From the NCBI RefSeq assembly GCF_050003625.1, contig NC_134398.1:84631983-84695982 (forward strand): a stretch of DNA of 64,000 bases. The letters run 5' to 3'. Under the pieces are notes generated by a model that was not told where the DNA came from, did no database searches, and saw only the letters and a list, made by a program, of their open reading frames with translations. This stretch comes from Haematobia irritans. Lineage: Eukaryota > Arthropoda > Insecta > Diptera > Muscidae. Made by a program: the position numbers and the translations under genes. This document shows, piece after piece, positions 23,749-35,276 of the stretch; position 1 is the stretch's first letter, and every line of letters starts with the position of its first letter.

Positions 23749-24798
23749 AAGTAAAGTCTAAAGTCGGGCGGGGCCGACTATATTATACCCTTCACCACTT
23801 TGTAGACCAAAATTTATGTTACCAACTCAACTCCTTCATGAAGGTTTATATTCCCATATACACATATTTATGATTTATCGTATTTATGATTTATCGGTCG
23901 ATAGATGTGTATTAGAGTAATAGGAAAAATTGAGTCATTTTTACAAGTTTTCGACTTAGCAGTGGCGATTTTATAAGGAAAAGATGGGTATTTTGGCCAT
24001 TATGGCCTAAATCGGAAAAACATGCATATGGAAGCTATATCGAAATCTGAACCGATTTCAATAAAATTTCACATGCATAGTTACTATATTAAATCTACTC
24101 CCTTTGCAAAATTTCACGTAAATCAGAGTAAAACTTTTACCTCTGTGGTCATATTAGTCCAAATCGGGCGAATGATATACAGTGAAACCTCTGAAAGTTG
24201 GACACCTACGGTCGCCTAAATTTTGTCCACCTTTGAGAAGTGTCCACGTATGAGAGTTTAATTTTAATGTGTTAATATAGTAAACGTCCCCAGACAACTG
24301 ACCATGCTTGAGAGGTGTTCGAGTTTCAGAGTGTCCAAGTTTGAGAGGTTTCACTGTATATGAGAGCTATATCTAAATCTGAACCGATTTCAATAAAATT
24401 TACCACACTTGACTACGCTACTAATTGTTTTCCTAGTGGAATATTTCAAGCAAATTAGGGTAAAACTCTGGCTTCTGGGGCCATATAAGTCCATATCGGG
24501 CGAAAGATATATATGGGAACTATATCTAAGTCTGAACTGATTTTTTTCAAAATCAATAGCGATTGTCTTTGAGCCAAATTAAAACCCTGTGCCAAATTTT
24601 AGGACGATCGGACTTAAACTGCGACCTGTACTTTGCACACAAAATTACAGACAAGCGGGCATCGCTAAATCGACTCAGAATTTAATTCTAAGACCATCGG
24701 TATACTAAACGATGGGTCTCAGACTTTTCCTTCTTGGCGTTACATACAAATGCACATACTTATTATACCCTGTACCACAGTAGTGGTGAAGGGTATAA
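23749..24798 (-). mobile_element. Helentron/DINE-1-like element
   Basis: Reverse orientation: the 3' end is at 23749 (AAGTAAAGTCTAAAGTCGGG with the GTCGGGCGGGGCCGAC hairpin at 23763-23778), and the 5' end is at 24798 (GGTGAAGGGTATAA). Central monomers carry GCTATATCTnAATCTGAACC. A pogo-like MITE is inserted at 24180. Confidence 0.85.
24180..24356. mobile_element. pogo/Tigger-like MITE, 177 bp, TA target duplication
   Basis: Inverted ends CAGTGAAACCTCTnAAA-TTGGACA with TA on both sides (24178-24179, 24357-24358). It sits inside the Helentron-like element. CAGTGAAACCTC-type termini and TA duplication fit pogo/Tigger-derived MITEs. Confidence 0.8.
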
Positions 24799-24804
24799 TT
24801 ATGT

Positions 24805-25025
24805 TAATTTAGTTTTGCAAGCAACATCAATTTAATTTTTAACTGAATCAATTAAAAAAATAATTGAAATTTGCTAATGAAATCAATTAATTTTTTAATC
24901 AAGTATATTTTTAGTGTCGAATTAAAGCTGTGATGATACTATCATTTTCGTGATGGAAGACATTTCAATTAAAAAATTAACTGGATCAATTAATTTCGTG
25001 ATTGAATCAGATTTTTTTCTTATGT
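24805..25025 (-). mobile_element. AATTAATTGA-type MITE
   Basis: Ends in ATTAATTTCGTGATTGAATC-AGATTTTTTTC; ATGGAAGACATTTCAATTAA matches sister copies. It lies immediately 5' of the Helentron-like element. Confidence 0.6.
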
Positions 25026-25324
25026 TACATTATTTGTAGTACAGAGAAAGGTGTTGAGAACTAAATAAATCAGAACAATAAACGAGAAAATAAGGCATTC
25101 TGTTATGATGCCTTCCAAGGCACAACTTCTAAAGCAATACAAAGGATCTAAAACTGGAGTACTTCCGTTCTATGACAAACCCATGTAAAATTCATTGGAG
25201 ATGATCCAAGTTCCGGATCACAATTTGGAAGCTCTTTGTTTGCTGGGTAGCAGTCAAATAGATCTGTGCACATGACACGATATTGTAGTGAAAAATTTCA
25301 TTTCAAATAAGTCAAATTTCAAAT

Positions 25325-25740
25325 AAGTCACGCTGGTGGCAACGGCGTGAGCTTTATAAGCCAACCAAATGTCATGCGTGAGCGTGAGTCACGAAAATAA
25401 TATCTTCGCGAGTATGCGTCAGTAACGAATTTCCGAAAAATACGCTCTCGAACATAAAACACCGAGTCCGAACGGCGTTCCACATTACACTGAAACCACT
25501 TAGAGAAGCTTTGAAACCCTCAGAAATGTATGTGTATGCAAGGCGGGCATGCTAACCATTGCACCACGGTGGCTCCTAGGAAGTTATGAGTTTATCAACG
25601 CTCTCGATTTTAATCATGTTCATGTTTTCAGTCAGGTAAATTACTCATAAAATTATTCGTGAGTCATGCGATTTCTGAGTGAGTGTGCGTGAGTAAGATT
25701 TTTGCGTGGTGAGTAAACTATATCTCACGTGCACACCTCT
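25325..25740. repeat. TCACG/CGTGA cluster 2, interrupted by a SINE fragment
   Basis: GAGCGTGAGTCACGAAAATA and ACTCATAAAATTATTCGTGA-type words flank a SINE piece at 25461-25578. Same word content as 20790-21245. Confidence 0.6.
25461..25578 (-). mobile_element. tRNA-derived SINE, copy 2, internally deleted
   Basis: GAGTCCGAACGGCGTTCCAC through GAAACCCTCAGAAATGTATG, then directly GCAAGGCGGGCATGCTAACC and CCACGGTGGCTCC. The middle including the B box is lost. Confidence 0.8.
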
Positions 25741-27045
25741 ACATTGACATTCAAAGAAACACAGCTTTTAATGTTCTCAATATTTTATATTTATAATTTA
25801 TTTATAAATAATGTGTTAATAATTTTTGGTAAAATTTTATCCATAAAAGTCAGATTTTTTAAAGCAGTCGTCCGTCACCTATAGCTCCTAACATTTAAGA
25901 TGTTAACATTTTTACTTGGTTCAATTGCGTCGTTGAATATAATCAAGACGTTTAGTTGGTCTATTTCTTTATGGATCTAAAAGACCTTCAGACTTCACAT
26001 TTCGATCAAAGTGCTAGGCCTTGCCAAGGTTCAACACGTTATCTCAATTATTTAAGGCTGTAGTTCTATTAAAAAAGACAGACATCAAAATGGCCCTCCG
26101 CCAGATTGTCTTACGTTTGATCGAAATAGATTTACGATTTCTATTGCGAAATCCCAATATTGCATGTGTTAATTAATTTTATTTTTCCAATTAAAAAATT
26201 AAAGCGTTTTTTGATGAGGCTACCGTAGCATATTAAGAATTATTTTTTGAAATAAAAAAAATTAGTTTTTTTGGAATTAAGAATACGAATAGAACATGTT
26301 AAAACTTTTGAACTAATTATAGTATTACTGCTATTTTTGAAAAAACTACATTAAATAAGACATCCGGAAAGACAAAGTGGTAACTTACAAAAACGCTGCC
26401 TTAGCGCTTCCAATTGTATAATTATTTTTTGCTGTCCAGTCTAGAAATTGATAAATGCCAATATTGAGTTTCTTCGGTTATCCTTAGAAAAAATAAGTGA
26501 TACAAGTTGAGGCATTCAATGATGATGCGGCTCAAGAAATCGGGTGAAAATTTCCAAATACATTTAGGGAAATTATCCACCGATCAGATGCAACAATGGC
26601 TGTATGGCTGTTTCATTTGTTTTTTTTGTGTTAGTTCGAGGTAATTTCATTCATATTTTTTTTAATTTTGTGTATTATTTTTCTTCGTTTATTGTGGAGA
26701 AATTTCTTTCTTTTTTTTTAATAAAATCATAAATTTTCGACCTGTATTTTTCTTGGAATATTTTTTGCAAAGTTCACTAAACTTTGAGAAATGAAAAGAT
26801 GAATATAAAAACAATTATAAGCTTGGCAAACGTTTCAAGCAAAAACCACAAAGAAACCAAGTGTATATTTTTTTGTTTTTTGCTGATTTTGGATTATGAA
26901 TGTCGCACACATGTTTTAGCTTCAAGATTCGTGTTTGTAAATCTACGGTTTATTCAATATTCGTCTATCTCTTCGTCTTCATAATAGACGGAAAACAACT
27001 GAGGAGATGTAAAGTTGGGCGGAGTCAACCATATGACACCCTACA
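25741..27045. other. AT-rich intergenic DNA, nothing recognised
   Basis: No ORF with a recognisable domain, no splice-like gene structure and no repeat termini were identified by eye. Confidence 0.4.
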
Positions 27046-27046
27046 C

Positions 27047-27290
27047 TACACTCAAAAAAAGTGAACTCTCTATTTCACTAAAGCCAATTTAACTTTATTT
27101 TACTTCATGGAATTATTATGTTTGGAAAAAGTTTTCTTTACTCTAATAATTTTTTGTGTAAGTTAGTTAAGTGAACCAAAAAAAACGGGAAAAATTAAGT
27201 AATTTGTGAGAAGTACGAATTTAGTAAATCTTTATGCTTAATTTTTTCCTAACTAACCTACGCAAAAAATTATTAGAGTAAAGGTTGTAT
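27047..27290. mobile_element. ACTCAAAAAAAGTGAAC-type MITE
   Basis: Begins ACACTCAAAAAAAGTGAACT and contains TTACTCTAATAATTTTTTGT and its near-inverse AAAAAATTATTAGAGTAAAG. Related copies at 52915-53100, 57076-57600 and 63590-63850. Confidence 0.55.
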
Positions 27291-27735
27291 GATTTTTTTT
27301 TTATTTATTTAAGCAAATACATATTTGATGCTTAACTTATACTACAACTAGTCTCTATTATGAAAAAGTGACTAGCAAATAGTTTATTTATAAACATCAG
27401 TAGATTTATTGAATTTAAAATATCCTAAGTCTCATATAGTCGAACTAGGACAATTATTGTAAATTTTTCATTGGTATTGAGGCTTTCATATATTAAATAA
27501 AGCGAGTTAATAAATCGTGTGGTATGAAACGGCACAATCTTCTATGTTGATTGGAAGTTTGGAATAAATTTCGGGCTTCGCGATTAGTATGGTTCGGGAG
27601 GCGGACGTTTTTCTGCAAATCTAGAGATTTTCTCTTTGATTGTGTTCATTTTTAAGTCTCGGTGGAGGTCACTATTTCGGACATACCATGGAGCGTTTAC
27701 TGCGCTTCATATCACTTTGATTTGAAACCTTTGTA
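27291..27735. other. Spacer, nothing recognised
   Basis: AT-rich sequence before the paired Helentron-like elements; no feature seen. Confidence 0.4.
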
Positions 27736-28854
27736 TTTATACCCTTCACCACTACTGTGGTACAGGGTATAATAAGTTTGTGCATTTGTATGTAACGCCA
27801 AGAAGGAGTAATCATAGACCTACCTTTTAGTATACGGATCGACTTAGAATTAAATTCTGAGTCGATTTTGCGATATCCGTCTGTCTGTTGATGTATTTTT
27901 GTGTGCAAAGTACACCTCGCAATTTTAGTCCGATTGTCCTAAAATTTAGTGTAGTCCTGTTTCGGCTCAAAGACGATCCCTATTGGTTTTGGAAAAAATC
28001 GGTTCAGATTTAGATATAGCTGCCATATATATTTTTCACCGATCTGGTCATAATTGGCGTGTATATCAACCGATCTTCCTCAAATTACGTATGAGTCTCG
28101 AAAAACTTGCAAAATATCAGCCAAATCGGTTCAGATTTAGATATAGCTCCCATATATAGCTTTCGCCCGATTTACACTCCTTTGCCCACAGAGGCCAATT
28201 TTTTGCTCCGATTTAGTTGAAATTTTGCATAGGGAGTAGAATTAGCATTGTAACTATGCGTGCCAAATTTGGTTGAAATCGGTTCAGATTTGGATATATT
28301 TCCCATATATAGCTTTCGCCCGATTTACACTCATATGACCACAGAGGCCAATTTTTAACTCCGATTTAGTTGACATTTTTCACAGGGAGTAGAATTCGCA
28401 TTGTAGCTATGTGTGCCAAATTTGGTTGACATCGGTTCAGATTTAGATATAGCTCCCATATATATGTTTTTCTGATTTCGACAAAAATGGTCAAAATACC
28501 AACATTTTCCATGTTAAATCGCCACTGCTTAGTCGAAAAGTTGTATATAAATAAACTTTTGCAAAGTTTCCTTAAAATTGCTTAAAGTTTAAATGTTTCC
28601 CATATTTTATTACTAACATTGTGTTCCACCCTAGTGCATTAGCCGACTTAAATTTTGAGTCTATAGATTTTGTAAAAGTCTATCAAATTCTGTCCAAATC
28701 GAGTGTTATTTAAATGTATGTATTTGGGACAAACCTTTATATATAGCCCCCAACACATTTGACGGATGTGATATGGTATCGAAAATTTAGATCTATAAAG
28801 TGGTGCAGGGTATAATATAGTCGGCCCCGCCCGACTTTAAACTTTCCTTACTTG
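27736..28854 (+). mobile_element. Helentron/DINE-1-like element, complete
   Basis: 5' TTTATACCCTTCACCACTAC with subterminal inverted repeat. Monomers are spaced 153 bp apart (CACAGAGG at 28187 and 28340). The 3' end has AGGGTATAATATAGTCGG, the GGCCCCGCCCGAC hairpin and CTTTCCTTACTTG. The next element begins at the following base. Confidence 0.9.
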
Positions 28855-30699
28855 TTATACCCTTCACCACTACTGTGGTACAGGGTATAATAAGTTTGTG
28901 CATTTGTATGTAACGCCAAGAAATAATTGTCATAGACCCATCTTTTAGTATACCGATCGGCTTAGAATTAAATTCTGAGTCGATTTAGCGATGTCCGTCT
29001 GTCTGTCTGTCTGTCCGTCCGTCCGTCTGTCTGTATATGTAATTTTGTGCACAAAGTACAGGTCGCAGTTTAAGTCCGATCGTCCTCAAATTTGGTATAG
29101 GGCCCTTTCTTGGGACAGAGAAAATCGCTATTGGTTTTGGAAAAAATCGGTTCAGATTTAGATATAGCTGCATATATAGTTATCACCGATTTGATCATAA
29201 TTCACGTATTTATGAACCGACGTTCTTCAAATTTTGTACATCTGAATATTTTGTCAGTCCCGTAAAAACTGCCACTGTCAACTAAATCGGTTCAGATTTA
29301 GATATAGCTCCCCTATATATCTTTCGTCCGATTTTGACTTATATGTCTTCAAAAGCCATAGTTTTGCCCTGATTTGATTAAAATTTTGTACAAGGAGTAC
29401 GTTTAATAGTATCGTTAATTGTGCCAAATTTAGTTGAAATCGGTTCAGATTTAGATATAGCTCCCATATATATCTTTCGACCGATTTGGACTTATATGGC
29501 CCCAAAAGCCAGAGTTTTGCCCTGATTTGATTAAAATTTTGTACAAGGAGTACGTTTAATAGTATCGTTAATTGTGCCAAATTTAGTTGAAATCGGTTCA
29601 GATTTAGATATAGCTCCCATATATATCTTTCGACCGATTTGGACTTATATGGCCCCAAAAGCCAGAGTTTTGCCCTGATTTGTTTCAAATTTTGCACAAC
29701 AAGTACGTTTAATAGTATCATTGAGTGTGCTTAATTTGGTCAAAATCGGTTCCGATTTAGATATAGCTCCCATATATATCTTTCGTCCGATTTGGATTTA
29801 TATGGCCTCAAAAGCCAGAGTTTTGCCCTGAGTTGCTTGAAATTTTGCACAAGGAGTACGTTTTATAGTATCGTTAGTTGTGCAAAATTTAGTTGAAGTC
29901 GGTTCAGATTTAGATATAGCTCCCATATATATCATTCACCCGATTTGGACTAATATGCCCACAGAGGCAAAAGTGCTACTCTTATTTACGTGAAATTTTG
30001 CAGAGGAAGTAGAATTGAACTTGAAACTTCGCACAGGCAGTAGAATTAAGGTTCTGCATATGCGTGTTTATTTTGGTTGAAATCGGTTCAGATTTTGATA
30101 TAGCTCCCATATATATATATCTTTCGCCCGATTTTCCGTCATTTGACCACAGAGGTCAAAGTTGTTATCCGATTTACGTGAAATTTTGCACAGGGAGTAT
30201 ATTCAACATAGTAACTATGCATGTGCAATTTGATTGCAATCGGTTCAGATTTCGATATAGATTCCATATATATGTTTTTCCTATTTAGGCAAAACTGGCC
30301 GAAATACCTACATTTTCCTTATCAAATCGCTACTGCTAAGTCGAAAACTTATCAAAATGACTCAAATTTTCCTACTACTCTATTACATATCTATCGACCG
30401 ATAAATCATAAATACACTTTTGCGAAGTTGCCTCAAAATTGATTCATATTTAAATGTTTCCTATATTTTTTTACTAACATTGTGTTCCACCTCAGCGCAT
30501 TAGCCGACTTAAATGTAAAATCTATAAGTATTGCAGAACTTTGTACAGATCTGCTCAGATATACAGAATATATGTGTATGGATTCATATAACATCCAACA
30601 TATTGGACGGATTTGATATGGTATCGAAAATGTGGACTTACAAAGTGGTGAAGGGTATAATATAGTCGGCGCCGCCCGACTTTAGACTTTCCTTACTTG
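28855..30699 (+). mobile_element. Helentron/DINE-1-like element, complete, longest array
   Basis: 5' TTATACCCTTCACCACTACT directly abuts the previous element's CTTACTTG. The motif GCTCCC is at 29308, 29461, 29614, 29767 and 29920, each step exactly 153 bp. The 3' end GTCGGCGCCGCCCGAC is a perfect hairpin followed by TTTAGACTTTCCTTACTTG. No coding capacity. Confidence 0.9.
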
Positions 30700-30734
30700 C
30701 CGCACATCCCCATAGCTGAATGCCATAAATCCCT

Positions 30735-30965
30735 ACACACAAAGAAAATTTCATAAAAATTGAGCCAACGAAAATTTTTCATTGATACAACGAAACATTT
30801 TCATTATGACAATGAAAATGTTCGTTAATAGTACGAAACGTTTCGTTGAATCGCAGAAAATTCGTTATAATAACGAAGAATTTCGTGATATCAATGAATT
30901 GTTTTCATTGGCTCAATTTTAATGACACATTTCATTAATATAACGAAACTTTTTCTACCAGTGTA
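30735..30965. mobile_element. Palindromic MITE-like repeat
   Basis: ACAAAGAAAATTTCAT...AAATTGAGCC at the left and TGGCTCAATTTTAATGACA...TTTTTCTACCAGTGT at the right. It is inverted over the GAGCCAA/TTGGCTC segment, with many AACGAAAnTTT words between. Non-coding. Confidence 0.5.
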
Positions 30966-31478
30966 TTGGCTTTAATGCTTGTTTATATATTAAGAGTTTA
31001 TTATCTGTGGAGGGGACTGAATTTTTACCGATCAATCAACTTAGCTTGCGGTATTTAATATTTAGTTCTTCACACTTTTTATCATCGATTTTTCCCACTT
31101 CCGGTGCAGTCACTTTGGACAAGTCTTATGGTGAATTCGTTTGTGAAAAAAGTGTTGCATACAAATGGTATAACATTTTGTGTTAGCACAATGTTGCAAC
31201 AAAAAACAACTACGCAGATTAATGAACACGTTTTTAATGCGGTTATGTGGATTCCTATATTTTTTTACTATATTTTTTTATAAGAAAAAGGCATTCTCAA
31301 ATAAATTGTCAAAAACTAAGTATTTTACGAAGGTTTACGACGTTTTTGGCGTATGGTAAAATATGTCCTAAATGTATGTCAAATACATTACAGTTTAAGG
31401 CAGACCATTTCTGGTGAAAACTGCAATGTGTGCTCATTGTTAAGATACCTCAAACAGAGGAACAATTAATTCGTGTAG
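30966..31478. other. Spacer upstream of the LINE
   Basis: No endonuclease-type or gag-type coding sequence was found, so the retrotransposon that follows is 5' truncated or its 5' part is beyond recognition. Confidence 0.45.
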
Positions 31479-33347
31479 ATGGGAAGAATTGAGAATATGA
31501 AAGTAACAGAAATTAATAACAAAGAATTAGGAACGGATTGTACCATGATTGATGTCGGCATTTTTAAGGAGTATTTCAGGAACTTGTTGAACCCAATACA
31601 ATTATTGGAGAATATTCATTTTGCGCCCAATTTGACCTACGACGATCTCCTAGACGGGGATATAACAGTAGATGAAATTAAATCCATATTGTCAAAGGTT
31701 AAAAATAACACTGCCCCATGCGAAGATAGAGTGCCATATGAGTTTTATATGCACGCTACAGAGGATTTTTTGCTTGAATCAGCAAGAATATACTCAAATA
31801 CATACAGAGACTGTAGTGTTGAAGAGTCCATGATCAAAACAATAATTTTCCCTATCCACAAGAAGGGTAATATCAATGACCCAGTCAATTATAGGGCTAT
31901 TTCATTTATGAATACTGCAGCGAAATTATTTATGGGCATTTTAAATCAAAGACTGGTTATGGTGGAATATCAAGCCGGTTTCAGGAAACATTTTTCAACA
32001 GCAGATATTATATATAACCTTGCATCGATCGTTACTTTAAAGCTACACGAAAGGAAGAAATTGTACGCGTACTTTGTGGACTTCAAAGCCGCATTCGATA
32101 AAGTATCAAGAAAAGCACTTATATACAAGCTGCATTGCATAGGAATCTCCTATAAATTTGTTAAAATGGTAGAAAGCCTGTATGAAAATACTAGATCCGC
32201 TGTGTGGAATGGGAAGGAACTTTCCACATATTTTGACACAACATCCGGCGTGAAACAAGGATGTTTATTATCCCCCTTGCTCTTCGCTTTATATATAAAT
32301 GACCTTCACGAATGTCTGGAAGGCGACGTCATTATAGAAGAAAAAAATATACGAATACTTATGTATGCGGACGATATTGTTATCCTGGCAGACGAGATAA
32401 CCACTTTAAGAAGCATGATTTCGAAACTAGAGCAATACTGCAAAACGTGGAACATGGAAGTAAATCCAAGCAAATCCAAAATCATGGTATTCAGAAATGG
32501 AGGGAGATTATCGAATTAAGAGAAGTGGTACTATAGAGAACAGGAAATTGAAATCGTTGCTGAGTATGTTTATTTAGGAGTAATATTTACGCCAAAACTA
32601 AATTTCAAACCCCATGTATATAATAGAATATCCCAAGCCAAAAATGCTATAAATTCGACATGGAAAATGTTTTTTAAAAAGGATAATATCACTCTAAAAA
32701 TGAAATGGGAAATATATCGCGCTGTTTGCCGATCTATTCAATCATATGCAGCACAAGTATGGGGATTCACCCACTTCGATGAAATTGACAAATTTCCAAG
32801 ATTTGTTGTGAAACGTTTACTAAAATTGCCTGAAAATATACCTAATTATGTTGTCGACCTGGAAACGAACATAGACGATGGGCATAACTATACCCTACAA
32901 CTTCATCTACAATACATTTATAGAGCACTATTCGAGTATGATGTAGATCGGTTGCCAAATTTTTTCAGCAAAATACTCTTGCAAAAGAAATTATTTTGGG
33001 TAAAATCTATTAATGATCTGCTAAGCCAGTTTGGAGAAGCGAACATGGAAGCAAACATTACTAAAGAAATGTGGCATAATACCTTTTCCAGGTTGGTGGA
33101 AACACATAGTTTGGTTAACAAACTGAAAAAAATCGAGAATGCAATGGGTAGTAGCACAAGGATTTACAAACATCTCGATTACAATAAGGGTGTAATGTAT
33201 CTGAATGGTCCATACAGTCAAGATGAAACAGCATTGATAATGAAGACTCGATCGGACATGCTTAATCTGAATGGTAACAACTACTCTATGGTTGAAGAAC
33301 AAACACTCTGTACATTATGTAATCTCCAGGAAAGGGAAAACGTTCAG
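31479..33347 (+). pseudogene. LINE reverse transcriptase, one in-frame stop, gene broken by an insertion
   Basis: One frame throughout. RT blocks in order: VNYRAISFMNTAAKLF, then a short deletion after ILNQRLV, VEYQAGFRKHFST, YAYFVDFKAAFDKV, SGVKQGCLLSPLLFALYIND, and the catalytic MYADDIVILAD. After GGRLSN a single TAA (32517-32519) interrupts, and the same frame continues EKWYYREQEIEIVAEYVYLG to 33347. The C-terminal CTLCNLQERENVQ is the first half of a zinc knuckle; the rest lies beyond the insertion at 34548-34733. The enzyme would copy element RNA at the target site; this copy is inactive. Confidence 0.92.
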
Positions 33348-34544
33348 GGGCCAAATCACCGCAGTCGAAATCGAGTAATTCGTCATCGTAGTGTAGTTTA
33401 CGGGGATCACCGTAGTCGTTATCGAATTGTTTCTACTCGAAGTTGAACACGATAGGTAGCATGCTATCGAAAACGAAGTTTGTAGTGATTTTTGAGCAGA
33501 AAAAAGGTAAACAAAAAGAAAAAAGTTGGTGAAAATGTAATTATTATTCTATTTTGGCAAAATACATTTAAGAAAATATAATATTACTTGCATTTAGGGA
33601 AACGGATCAAAGAGAGGAATGCTCAGTAGCCGCTTCAAAAAAACTTATTTTTTCAAGAACATATTTAAAAGTTTCTGTTGTTGAGGCAAATGGCCAAGTA
33701 GCGATTTCCAAAGGATTTTGAATAAATACAAAGCTGAATAAAAGACTTGATTTATTTCGCAAATGTATTATATTAAAATTCCTATTATTGAAGAAAATAA
33801 GGTATTTAACAACATATTCAAATTAAAATAGTTAATCTAATAATTACATACTTTTTGGTTTGAAAACCACTAATAATTAAAAAGAAATTCTGAATTAGCT
33901 CCACGTCACCACGCTAACTTATATCAACTGCAATAATAATTAAATATTAAAATGGTGGAAGCCTGGGACGCATCTTGACAATTAAAGTTTCGTTAATAGA
34001 TAATTTACTATTCAAAAATCGATATTTAGAACAATATAAAATATTTCATGTTTTAAATTAAGTGTTGCCAGATCAACAATGAGAAAATCATGGGGCTTTT
34101 GGTTGTAGCGCCAACAGTTTCTTTTGACAGATGAAAACGTCTTTAAAATCTATGGATGTTAAAAACACAATTAGTTAAAAGCACTCACTTCAAAATAGAA
34201 TCACTTACTCTACTTCAGGCTATGCTAAAGGACTGCTTTTGTCACGAATATTTTTCCTTATTAATGCCACTTTGTACTCATCCTCTGAATCCGAAGACGA
34301 GGAAAACAAAAAAAAAACACATAAAAACAATATAAATATCTCAGAAATAACATAATTTGATAACAAAAAATTATTTTGAAATTCTTCTATCTTCCAATTT
34401 CTTATTACCATATGTTTACAGCAATGTAAAAAAAGTAGTAGACAAAATAAATTACGATCGAATGCGGTGATCCAAAAATTTAATGCGATCGAAATGTTTC
34501 TCTATACGAAACAGAACTCGATGACGAATGCGGTGATTTGGCCC
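33348..34544. mobile_element. PIF/Harbinger-like element inserted in the LINE, 3-bp target duplication
   Basis: Perfect 16-bp inverted ends GGGCCAAATCACCGCA (33348-33363) and the inverse (34529-34544). CAG is duplicated at 33345-33347 and 34545-34547, and removing one CAG plus the element restores the LINE frame. The inside is non-coding apart from a minus-strand piece at 34220-34411 containing SSSSDSEDEYKVALIRKN, which resembles the acidic N-terminus of Harbinger proteins. Subterminal GTCGnTATCGA words repeat. Non-autonomous. Confidence 0.85.
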
Positions 34545-34547
34545 CAG

Positions 34548-34733
34548 CACTTGTTAGGCAGATGCCCAATTATGACCGAGATACGACGACAAATCTTTGG
34601 CGTTGATCAGCTATCACATAACCATATAATCTTTGTTCTAAACGGTAGTGGAAATGATGACTGGGAAAAGCTGATAAAATACTTAAAAATCTCTTTGAAT
34701 TATAGAGCAGTTATCACAAATGAATTCCATTAA
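34548..34733 (+). pseudogene. C-terminal end of the LINE protein
   Basis: Reads HLLGRCPIMTEIRRQIFG and DDWEKLIKYLKISLNYRA, ending in TAA at 34731. Together with 33312-33347 it forms a CX2C-X9-HX4C zinc knuckle split by the Harbinger insertion. Confidence 0.88.
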
Positions 34734-34937
34734 TTTTGAACATACATATGTAATATTAATAATATGGTCAAACAACAAATGTCACATAACACTACATTCG
34801 CACCGGCTGACGATATAAATATCATAGTCGTAAATTCTTTCATTTGAAATGTTTAAATTGAATTCATATTTATGTATAGTATAAAATGATCAATAAAGAA
34901 AGAATACAATAAAAAAATAAAAAAATAAAAAAAAGTA

Positions 34938-35276
34938 ACATACATTACTAAATATACCTTGTGTCTGTTGTGAACGCTGAAGACATTAAAAAATTAACCC
35001 CAATATTTTCCTTCAAAATATGACATATTCTTAACAGCAGAAACAAATATATAGAATACATTTTCGTCAATACTTTAGTTAAAATTTTCTAAAATAAACA
35101 TACATTTTCTTTCAATATGCATTCATTTCTTGTGTGCATTTTAACTTCAATTATTTTTAAGTGCAAACATATAATTCTCATAAACTTGTAGAAAATGTTC
35201 AGGACAAACACCCAGAAAAATTTTAACAAAAATATATTAATAATTGCAACATATCACAAAGATGTTAATAACACTA
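34938..35276. other. AT-rich spacer with short repeat scraps
   Basis: Contains ATATGCATTCATTTC and AAACATATAATTCTCAT-type words of the AACATATG family. Nothing coding. Confidence 0.4.

Larger units (their letters stand above)
31479..34937 (+). mobile_element. Non-LTR retrotransposon (LINE), decayed, with nested Harbinger
   Basis: Reverse transcriptase coding sequence (31479-33347), a Harbinger-like insertion (33348-34544), the C-terminal coding end (34548-34733), a 3' UTR and an (AATAAAA)n tail at 34908-34935. The endonuclease domain is absent. Its clade was not assigned by eye. Confidence 0.88.

Noticed and set aside
28985..30442. CRISPR-like array of regularly spaced repeats
   Set aside because: Whole 153-bp units repeat without unique spacers, and the context is a eukaryotic Helentron-like element.
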